From: Limnomonas spitsbergensis | Taxonomy: Eukaryota; Chlorophyta; Chlorophyceae; Chlamydomonadales | Assembly: GCA_037349105.1 (NCBI GenBank) | Contig: JAYJMM010000025.1 | Coordinates: 1,240,001 to 1,304,000, forward strand | Length of the DNA: 64,000 nucleotides | Direction of reading: 5' to 3' | Shown: positions 12,601 to 24,600 of the stretch, piece by piece | How positions within the stretch are numbered: position 1 is the first letter of the stretch | Layout of the letters: every line of letters starts with the position of its first letter | Notes under the pieces: model-generated | The model's database searches: none | The model's input: the letters and a program-made list of their open reading frames with translations, nothing else | What the model was told of the DNA's origin: nothing | Program-made: the position numbers and the translations under genes

Positions 12601-15600
12601 CCTACCTGATCCTTTTCAGTGTTCTCAAAGTCCCCGTGAATGTGTGAATGCATGCATTTGTGGATGTGTGAAGAAGTGTGCAACATGATAATCGATATGG
12701 TGTAGATAAAGGAGTGCAGCCTATCTCGTGTGACCTGCCTGGTCCTTCAATGTGTGAACGCGTGAATACATGCAAGAACGAAGGTGTGAATGTTTGTGCA
12801 ACAGGATCATCGATCTTGTCAAGATGAAGGCGTGCAGCCTGGCTCGCGTGACTTACTTGGTGTTCGACGAGGCCGACCGAATGTTTGACATGGGCTTTGA
12901 ACCGCAGGTGGGACAGGATTTGAAGGGCAGTTGGGCATTGTTCAGTATGTAGGCTGTGGGTTGCGGGTAGCTTTTAAACGGCAGGTAGGACAGGCTTTTA
13001 AGGGCAGTTGGGCTGTACATGGGCTTTGAATGGTAGGTAACATTTGAACATTAGGTTGGCTGAGCTGTGAATGGCAGGTGCATCATTCAGGCGAGCTGGG
13101 CATGATGCGACAGGCAGTTGATGAAGCACGTGTCGGCTTTGAGCGACAGTTGAGCCGGGTTCAAACACGTCTAGTTAGCCCGGGTTAGACCACGCACACA
13201 AGCTTTGCACAACACGTCCAATTTTAAATGGGTCGTTTTCAGTTTGCTCCTTCCTACCTTAGGGAGGGGACTCCCACCTACCTTAAGGGGGGGGGGGGGG
13301 ACTCCCTCCTATCTTAGGCGGGGGGGGGGGAGAGGGGCTCCCTCCTACCTTAGGGGGGACTTGCCCATGAGGTTCAATGTCCCCTTAAGGCAGGGGTCCT
13401 CCCCCTCCAGGATCAGGTCGTTCAAACCTTGTTGACGAGTTCCCTTCCAAACCCTAAGGAAAGTGTCTGCTGCCTCATGGGCCCAACTGCAAACAAATGC
13501 TGCCTACTATTACACCAACCCTTAACCCAAGACCCTGAACCCTGAACCCTGAACCCTAAACCCTTGTTAGGAGGCGGCATCCGTTTGCAGCTGGGCCCTG
13601 GAGGCAGCAGACTGCTGGGTCAGGTCTGCTCCCTCCTGGATCGAGTCTATCAAAATCTGTCTCTCAAACCTGTTCAACCAGGTCCGATCCATCTTGGGTC
13701 AGGTCCGTCCCGACAGACAGACCCTGCTGTTCAGCGCCACCATGCCGCGGAAGGTTGAACGGCTGGTTGCAGACGCCCTGACGTCACCAGTTCGAATCAC
13801 GGTAATAATGGGATCAGGGAGGGTTTCGGGGTCAGGGTCTGGGCAGAAATGGGGAGGGGTTCAGGGAGGGTTTGGGGTCAGGGTAAGGCAGGAAGGGGGA
13901 GGGAAGGGGGAGGGGAGGGTTTAAGGTCAGGGTTAGGCAGGAAGGGGGAGGCGGAGGGGTCAGGGAGGGTTTAAGGTCAGGGTTAGGCAGGAAGGGGGAG
14001 GGAAGGGGTCAGGGAGGGTTTAAGGTCAGGGTTAGGCAGGAAGGGGGAGGCGGAGGGGTCAGGGAGGGTTTAAGGTCAGGGTTAGGCAGGAAGGGGGAGG
14101 GAAGGGGGAGGGGAGGGTTTAAGGTCAGGGTTAGGCAGGAAGGGGGAGGGAAGGGGTCAGGGAGGGTTTGGGGTTAGGGTTAGGCAGGAAGGGGGAGGGA
14201 AGGGGTCAGGGAGGGTTTAAGGTCAGGGTTAGGCAGGAAGGGGGGGGGTTCAGGGAGGGTTTGAGGGTCAGGGTCTGGGCTGGTGGGGGGGGGGGGGCTA
14301 CGGAGGGTTAGGGGATCAAGGTCTGGGCTGGAAGGGGGAGGGTTTGAGGGTGAGGGTATGGGTCAGGGCTGTCAACGTAGGTCCCGCATGGGCCAGGAAC
14401 TATATACAGTGTCAGTAATTTTGAAGCTTTCCCTATTGCGTTGTTGTTTCTGCCCGACCCCGTACCTGCTGCCACATCGACTAGGTGGGCATTACGGGTG
14501 TGGCCAACAAAGATGCCATGCAGCATGTGACCAAACAGGCACCAAGCAAACAGGTCTGCCCTGAGCTTTCCAACCCTTAAGTGTTTGCCTATGATATTTG
14601 CACCCACATGACCCCTACCTGCTGCCAGATCTACCAGGTGGACATCACGAGTGTGGCAACAAAACATGTCAAGCCGTACGTCCATATCGTGATTGTACCC
14701 GCCTGCCCCCCTCACTCCTGCCATGACCACCATCACTATCCCTAACTGCATTGCAGGTGGGCATTACGGGGGTGGCCAATGAAGATGTCAAGCAGTACGT
14801 CCATATCGTGATTGTACCCGCCTGCCCCCCTCACTCCTGCCATGACCACCATCACTATCCCTAACTGCATTGCAGGTGGGCATTACGGGGGTGGCCAATG
14901 AAGATGTCAAGCAGTACGTCCATATCGTGATTGTACCCGCCTGCCCCCCTCACTCCTGCCATGACCACCATCACTATCCCTAACTGCATTGCAGGTGGGC
15001 ATTACAGGGGTGGCCAATGAAGATGTCAAGCAGTACGTCCATATCGTGATTGTACCCGCCTGCCCCCCTCACTCCTGCCATGACCACCATCACTATCCCT
15101 AACTGCATTGCAGGTGGGCATTACAGGGGTGGCCAATGAAGATGTCAAGCAGTACGTCCATATCGTGATTGTACCCGCCTGCCCCCCTCACTCCTGCCAT
15201 GACCACCATCACTATCCCTAACTGCATTGCAGGTGGGCATTACAGGGGTGGCCAATGAAGATGTCAAGCCGTACGTCCATATCGTGATTGTACCCGCCTG
15301 CCCCCCTCACCCCTGCCATGACCACCATCACTATCCCTAACTGCATTGCAGGTGGGCATTACAGGGGTGGCCAATGAAGATGTCAAGCAGTACGTCCATA
15401 TCGTGATTGTACCCGCCTGCCCCCCTCACTCCTGCCATGACCACCATCACTATCCCTAACTGCATTGCAGGTGGGCATTACAGGGGTGGCCAATGAAGAT
15501 GTCAAGCCGTACGTCCATATCGTGATTGTACCCGCCTGCCCCCCTCACCCCTGCCATGACCACCATCACTATCCCTAACTGCATTGCAGGTGGGCATTAC

Positions 15601-18600
15601 AGGGGTGGCCAATGAAGATGTCAAGCAGTACGTCCATATCGTGATTGTACCCGCCTGCCCCCCTCACTCCTGCCATGACCACCATCACTATCCCTAACTG
15701 CATTGCAGGTGGGCATTACGGGGTGGCCAATGAAGATGTCAAGCAGTACGTCCATATCGTGATTGTACCCGCCTGCCCCCCTCACTCCTGCCATGACCAC
15801 CATCACTATCCCTAACTGCATTGCAGGTGGGCATTACAGGGGTGGCCAATGAAGATGTCAAGCCGTACGTCCATATCGTGATTGTACCCGCCTGCCCCCC
15901 TCACTCCTGCCATGACCACCATCACTATCCCTAACTGCATTGCAGGTGGGCATTACAGGGGTGGCCAATGAAGATGTCAAGCAGTACGTCCATATCGTGA
16001 TTGTACCCGCCTGCCCCCCTCACTCCTGCCATGACCACCATCACTATCCCTAACTGCATTGCAGGTGGGCATTACGGGGTGGCCAATGAAGATGTCAAGC
16101 AGTACGTCCATATCGTGATTGTACCCGCCTGCCCCCCTCACTCCTGCCATGACCACCATCTCTATCCCTAACTGCATTGCAGGTGGGCATTACGGGGGTG
16201 GCCAATGAAGATGCCAAGCAGTACGTCCATATCGTGATTGTACCCGCCTGCCCCCCTCACTCCTGCCATGACCACCATCACTATCCCTAACTGCATTGCA
16301 GGTGGGCATTACGGGAGTTGCCAATGAAGATGTCAAGCAGTACGTCCATATCGTGATTGTACCCGCCTGCCCCCCTCACTCCTGCCATGACCACCATCAC
16401 TATCCCTAACTGCATTGCAGGTGGGCATTACGGGGTGGCCAATGAAGATGTCAAGCAGTACGTCCATATCGTGATTGTACCCGCCTGCCCCCCTCACTCC
16501 TGCCATGACCACCATCACTATCCCTAACTGCATTGCAGGTGGGCATTACGGGGGTGGCCAATGAAGATGTCAAGCAGTACGTCCATATCGTGATTGTACC
16601 CGCCTGCCCCCCTCACTCCTGCCATGACCACCATCACTATCCCTAACTGCATTGCAGGTGGGCATTACAGGGGTGGCCAATGAAGATGTCAAGCCGTACG
16701 TCCATATCGTGATTGTACCCGCCTGCCCCCCTCACTCCTGCCATGACCACCATCACTATCCCTAACTGCATTGCAGGTGGGCATTACGGGGGTGGCCAAT
16801 GAAGATGTCAAGCAGTACGTCCATATCGTGATTGTACCCGCCTGCCCCCCTCACTCCTGCCATGACCACCATCACTATCCCTAACTGCATTGCAGGTGGG
16901 CATTACGGGGGTGGCCAATGAAGATGTCAAGCAGTATGTCCATATCGTGATTGTACCCGCCTGCCCCCCTCACTCCTGCCATGACCACCATCACTATCCC
17001 TAACTGCATTGCAGGTGGGCATTACGGGGGTGGCCAATGAAGATGTCAAGCAGTACGTCCATATCGTGATTGTACCCACCTGCCCCCCTCACTCCTGCCA
17101 TGACCACCATCACTATCCCTAACTGCATTGCAGGTGGGCATTACGGGAGTTACCACTGAAGATGTCAAGCAGTACGTCCATATCGTGATTGTACCCGCCT
17201 GCCCCCCTCACTCCTGCCATGACCACCATCACTATCCCTAACTGCATTGCAGGTGGGCATTACGGGAGTGGCCAATGAAGATGTCAAGCAGTACGTCCAT
17301 ATCGTGATTGTACCCGCCTGCCCCCCTCACTCCTGCCATGACCACCATCACTATCCCTAACTGCATTGCAGGTGGGCATTACGGGAGTGGCCAATGAAGA
17401 TGTCAAGCAGTACGTCCATATCGTGATTGTACCCGCCTGCCCCCCTCACTCCTGCCATGACCACCATCACTATCCCTAACTGCATTGCAGGTGGGCATTA
17501 CGGGGTGGCCAATGAAGATGTCAAGCAGTACGTCCATATCGTGATTGTACCCGCCTGCCCCCCTCACTCCTGCCATGACCACCATCACTATCCCTAACTG
17601 CATTGCAGGTGGGCATTACGGGGGTGGCCAATGAAGATGTCAAGCAGTACGTCCATATCGTGATTGTACCCGCCTGCCCCCCTCACTCCTGCCATGACCA
17701 CCATCACTATCCCTAACTGCATTGCAGGTGGGCATTACGGGGGTGGCCAATGAAGATGTCAAGCAGTACGTCCATATCGTGATTGTACCCGCCTGCCCCC
17801 CTCACTCCTGCCATGACCACCATCACTATCCCTAACTGCATTGCAGGTGGGCATTACGGGGGTGGCCAATGAAGATGTCAAGCAGTACGTCCATATCGTG
17901 ATTGTACCCGCCTGCCCCCCTCACTCCTGCCATGACCACCATCACTATCCCTAACTGCATTGCAGGTGGGCATTACGGGGGTGGCCAATGAAGATGTCAA
18001 GCAGTACGTCCATATCGTGATTGTACCCACCTGCCCCCCTCACTCCTGCCATGACCACCATCACTATCCCTAACTGCATTGCAGGTGGGCATTACGGGAG
18101 TTACCACTGAAGATGTCAAGCAGTACGTCCATATCGTGATTGTACCCGCCTGCCCCCCTCACTCCTGCCATGACCACCATCACTATCCCTAACTGCATTG
18201 CAGGTGGGCATTACGGGAGTGGCCAATGAAGATGTCAAGCAGTACGTCCATATCGTGATTGTACCCGCCTGCCCCCCTCACTCCTGCCATGACCACCATC
18301 ACTATCCCTAACTGCATTGCAGGTGGGCATTACGGGAGTGGCCAATGAAGATGTCAAGCAGTACGTCCATATCGTGATTGTACCCGCCTGCCCCCCTCAC
18401 TCCTGCCATGACCACCATCACTATCCCTAACTGCATTGCAGGTGGGCATTACGGGGGTGGCCAATGAAGATGTCAAGCAGTACGTCCATATCGTGATTGT
18501 ACCCGCCTGCCCCCCTCACTCCTGCCATGACCACCATCACTATCCCTAACTGCATTGCAGGTGGGCATTACGGGGGTGGCCAATGAAGATGTCAAGCAGT

Positions 18601-21600
18601 ACGTCCATATCGTGATTGTACCCGCCTGCCCCCCTCACTCCTGCCATGACCACCATCACTATCCCTAACTGCATTGCAGGTGGGCATTACGGGGGTGGCC
18701 AATGAAGATGTCAAGCAGTACGTCCATATCGTGATTGTACCCGCCTGCCCCCCTCACTCCTGCCATGACCACCATCACTATCCCTAACTGCATTGCAGGT
18801 GGGCATTACGGGGGTGGCCAATGAAGATGTCAAGCAGTACGTCCATATCGTGATTGTACCCGCCTGCCCCCCTCACTCCTGCCATGACCACCATCACTAT
18901 CCCTAACTGCATTGCAGGTGGGCATTACGGGGGTGGCCAATGAAGATGTCAAGCAGTACGTCCATATCGTGATTGTACCCGCCTGCCCCCCTCACTCCTG
19001 CCATGACCACCATCACTATCCCTAACTGCATTGCAGGTGGGCATTACGGGGGTGGCCAATGAAGATGTCAAGCAGTACGTCCATATCGTGATTGTACCCG
19101 CCTGCCCCCCTCACTCCTGCCATGACCACCATCACTATCCCTAACTGCATTGCAGGTGGGCATTACGGGGGTGGCCAATGAAGATGTCAAGCAGTACGTC
19201 CATATCGTGATTGTACCCGCCTGCCCCCCTCACTCCTGCCATGACCACCATCACTATCCCTAACTGCATTGCAGGTGGGCATTACGGGAGTTGCCACTGA
19301 AGATGTCAAGCAGTACGTCCATATCGTGATTGTACCCGCCTGCCCCCCTCACTCCTGCCATGACCACCATCACTATCCCTAACTGCATTGCAGGTGGGCA
19401 TTACGGGGGTGGCCAATGAAGATGTCAAGCAGTACGTCCATATCGTGATTGTACCCGCCTGCCCCCCTCACTCCTGCCATGACCACCATCACTATCCCTA
19501 ACTGCATTGCAGGTGGGCATTACGGGGGTGGCCAATGAAGATGTCAAGCAGTACGTCCATATCGTGATTGTACCCGCCTGCCCCCCTCACTCCTGCCATG
19601 ACCACCATCACTATCCCTAACTGCATTGCAGGTGGGCATTACGGGGGTGGCCAATGAAGATGTCAAGCAGTACGTCCATATCGTGATTGTACCCGCCTGC
19701 CCCCCTCACTCCTGCCATGACCACCATCACTATCCCTAACTGCATTGCAGGTGGGCATTACGGGGGTGGCCAATGAAGATGTCAAGCAGTACGTCCATAT
19801 CGTGATTGTACCCGCCTGCCCCCCTCACTCCTGCCATGACCACCATCACTATCCCTAACTGCATTGCAGGTGGGCATTACGGGGGTGGCCAATGAAGATG
19901 TCAAGCAGTACGTCCATATCGTGATTGTACCCGCCTGCCCCCCTCACTCCTGCCATGACCACCATCACTATCCCTAACTGCATTGCAGGTGGGCATTACG
20001 GGGGTGGCCAATGAAGATGTCAAGCAGTACGTCCATATCGTGATTGTACCCGCCTGCCCCCCTCACTCCTGCCATGACCACCATCACTATCCCTAACTGC
20101 ATTGCAGGTGGGCATTACGGGGGTTGCCAATGAAGATGTCAAGCAGTACGTCCATATCGTGATTGTACCCGCCTGCCCCCCTCACTCCTGCCATGACCAC
20201 CATCACTATCCCTAACTGCATTGCAGGTGGGCATTACGGGGGTGCCAATGAAGATGTCAAGCAGTACGTCCATATCGTGATTGTACCCGCCTGCCCCCCT
20301 CACTCCTGCCATGACCACCATCACTATCCCTAACTGCATTGCAGGTGGGCATTACGGGGGTTGCCAATGAAGATGTCAAGCAGTACGTCCATATCGTGAT
20401 TGTACCCGCCTGCCCCCCTCACTCCTGCCATGACCACCATCACTATCCCTAACTGCATTGCAGGTGGGCATTACGGGAGTGGCCAATGAAGATGTCAAGC
20501 AGTACGTCCATATCGTGATTGTACCCGCCTGCCCCCCTCACTCCTGCCATGACCACCATCACTATCCCTAACTGCATTGCAGGTGGGCATTACGGGAGTT
20601 GCCAATGAAGATGTCAAGCAGTACGTCCATATCGTGATTGTACCCGCCTGCCCCCCTCACTCCTGCCATGACCACCATCACTATCCCTAACTGCATTGCA
20701 GGTGGGCATTACGGGGGTGGCCAATGAAGATGTCAAGCAGTACGTCCATATCGTGATTGTACCCGCCTGCCCCCCTCACTCCTGCCATGACCACCATCAC
20801 TATCCCTAACTGCATTGCAGGTGGGCATTACGGGGGTGGCCAATGAAGATGTCAAGCAGTACGTCCATATCGTGATTGTACCCGCCTGCCCCCCTCACTC
20901 CTGCCATGACCACCATCACTATCCCTAACTGCATTGCAGGTGGGCATTACGGGGGTGGCCAATGAAGATGTCAAGCAGTACGTCCATATCGTGATTGTAC
21001 CCGCCTGCCCCCCTCACTCCTGCCATGACCACCATCACTATCCCTAACTGCATTGCAGGTGGGCATTACGGGGGTGGCCAATGAAGATGTCAAGCAGTAC
21101 GTCCATATCGTGATTGTACCCGCCTGCCCCCCTCACTCCTGCCATGACCACCATCACTATCCCTAACTGCATTGCAGGTGGGCATTACGGGAGTTGCCAC
21201 TGAAGATGTCAAGCAGTACGTCCATATCGTGATTGTACCCGCCTGCCCCCCTCACTCCTGCCATGACCACCATCACTATCCCTAACTGCATTGCAGGTGG
21301 GCATTACGGGGGTGGCCAATGAAGATGTCAAGCAGTACGTCCATATCGTGATTGTACCCGCCTGCCCCCCTCACTCCTGCCATGACCACCATCACTATCC
21401 CTAACTGCATTGCAGGTGGGCATTACGGGGGTGGCCAATGAAGATGTCAAGCAGTACGTCCATATCGTGATTGTACCCGCCTGCCCCCCTCACTCCTGCC
21501 ATGACCACCATCACTATCCCTAACTGCATTGCAGGTGGGCATTACGGGGAGTTGCCAATGAAGATGTCAAGCAGTACGTCCATATCGTGATTGTACCCGC

Positions 21601-24600
21601 CTGCCCCCCTCACTCCTGCCATGACCACCATCACTATCCCTAACTGCATTGCAGGTGGGCATTACGGGGGTGGCCAATGAAGATGTCAAGCAGTACGTCC
21701 ATATCGTGATTGTACCCGCCTGCCCCCCTCACTCCTGCCATGACCACCATCACTATCCCTAACTGCATTGCAGGTGGGCATTACGGGGGTGGCCAATGAA
21801 GATGTCAAGCAGTACGTCCATATCGTGATTGTACCCGCCTGCCCCCCTCACTCCTGCCATGACCACCATCACTATCCCTAACTGCATTGCAGGTGGGCAT
21901 TACGGGGGTGGCCAATGAAGATGTCAAGCAGTACGTCCATATCGTGATTGTACCCGCCTGCCCCCCTCACTCCTGCCATGACCACCATCACTATCCCTAA
22001 CTGCATTGCAGGTGGGCATTACGGGGGTTGCCACTGAAGATGTCAAGCAGTACGTCCATATCGTGATTGTACCCGCCTGCCCCCCTCACTCCTGCCATGA
22101 CCACCATCACTATCCCTAACTGCATTGCAGGTGGGCATTACGGGAGTTGCCAATGAAGATGTCAAGCAGTACGTCCATATCGTGATTGTACCCGCCTGCC
22201 CCCCTCACTCCTGCCATGACCACCAATCACTATCCCTAACTGCATTGCAGGTGGGCATTACGGGGGTGGCCAATGAAGATGTCAAGCAGTACGTCCATAT
22301 CGTGATTGTACCCGCCTGCCCCCCTCACTCCTGCCATGACCACCATCACTATCCCTAACTGCATTGCAGGTGGGCATTACGGGGGTTGCCAATGAAGATG
22401 TCAAGCAGTACGTCCATATCGTGATTGTACCCGCCTGCCCCCCTCACTCCTGCCATGACCACCATCACTATCCCTAACTGCATTGCAGGTGGGCATTACG
22501 GGGGTGGCCAATGAAGATGTCAAGCAGTACGTCCATATCGTGATTGTACCCGCCTGCCCCCCTCACTCCTGCCATGACCACCATCACTATCCCTAACTGC
22601 ATTGCAGGTGGGCATTACGGGAGTTGCCAATGAAGATGTCAAGCAGTACGTCCATATCGTGATTGTACCCGCCTGCCCCCCTCACTCCTGCCATGACCAC
22701 CATCACTATCCCTAACTGCATTGCAGGTGGGCATTACGGGAGTTGCCAATGAAGATGTCAAGCAGTACGTCCATATCGTGATTGTACCCGCCTGCCCCCC
22801 TCACTCCTGCCATGACCACCATCACTATCCCTAACTGCATTGCAGGTGGGCATTACGGGGGTGGCCAATGAAGATGTCAAGCAGTACGTCCATATCGTGA
22901 TTGTACCCGCCTGCCCCCCTCACTCCTGCCATGACCACCATCACTATCCCTAACTGCATTGCAGGTGGGCATTACTGGGAGTTGCCAATGAAGATGTCAA
23001 GCAGTACGTCCATATCGTGATTGTACCCGCCTGCCCCCCTCACTCCCTGCCATGACCACCATCACTATCCCTAACTGCATTGCAGGTGGGCATTACGGGG
23101 GTGGCCAATGAAGATGTCAAGCAGTACGTCCATATCGTGATTGTACCCGCCTGCCCCCCTCACTCCTGCCATGACCACCATCACTATCCCTAACTGCATT
23201 GCAGGTGGGCATTATGGGAGTTGCCAATGAAGATGTCAAGCAGTACGTCCATATCGTGATTGTACCCGCCTGCCCCCCTCACTCCTGCCATGACCACCAT
23301 CACTATCCCTAACTGCATTGCAGGTGGGCATTACGGGGGTGGCCAATGAAGATGTCAAGCAGTACGTCCATATCGTGATTGTACCCGCCTGCCCCCCTCA
23401 CTCCTGCCATGACCACCATCACTATCCCTAACTGCATTGCAGGTGGGCATTACGGGGTGGCCAATGAAGATGTCAAGCAGTACGTCCATATCGTGATTGT
23501 ACCCGCCTGCCCCCCTCACTCCTGCCATGACCACCATCACTATCCCTAACTGCATTGCAGGTGGGCATTACGGGGGTGGCCAATGAAGATGTCAAGCAGT
23601 ACGTCCATATCGTGATTGTACCCGCCTGCCCCCCTCACTCCTGCCATGACCACCATCACTATCCCTAACTGCATTGCAGGTGGGCATTATGGGAGTGGCC
23701 AATGAAGATGTCAAGCAGTACGTCCATATCGTGATTGTACCCGCCTGCCCCCCTCACTCCTGCCATGACCACCATCACTATCCCTAACTGCATTGCAGGT
23801 GGGCATTACGGGGGTGGCCAATGAAGATGTCAAGCAGTACGTCCATATCGTGATTGTACCCGCCTGCCCCCCTCACTCCTGCCATGACCACCATCACTAT
23901 CCCTAACTGCATTGCAGGTGGGCATTACGGGGGTGGCCAATGAAGATGTCAAGCAGTACGTCCATATCGTGATTGTACCCGCCTGCCCCCCTCACTCCTG
24001 CCATGACCACCATCACTATCCCTAACTGCATTGCAGGTGGGCATTACGGGGTGGCCAATGAAGATGTCAAGCAGTACGTCCATATCGTGATTGTACCCGC
24101 CTGCCCCCCTCACCCCTGCCATGACCACCATCACTATCCCTAACTGCATTGCAGGTGGGCATTACGGGGGTGGCCAATGAAGATGTCAAGCAGTACGTCC
24201 ATATCGTGATTGTACCCGCCTGCCCCCCTCACTCCTGCCATGACCACCATCACTATCCCTAACTGCATTGCAGGTGGGCATTACGGGGGTGGCCAATGAA
24301 GATGTCAAGCAGTACGTCCATATCGTGATTGTACCCGCCTGCCCCCCTCACTCCTGCCATGACCACCATCACTATCCCTAACTGCATTGCAGGTGGGCAT
24401 TACGGGGGTGGCCAATGAAGATGTCAAGCAGTACGTCCATATCGTGATTGTACCCGCCTGCCCCCCTCACTCCTGCCATGACCACCATCACTATCCCTAA
24501 CTGCATTGCAGGTGGGCATTACGGGGGTGGCCAATGAAGATGTCAAGCAGTACGTCCATATCGTGATTGTACCCACCTGCCCCCCTCACTCCTGCCATGA

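Noticed and set aside
15621..24149. Repeated 66-codon minus-strand ORFs
   Set aside because: Appear only where a unit has a 1-nt deletion that joins frames; antisense of the array.
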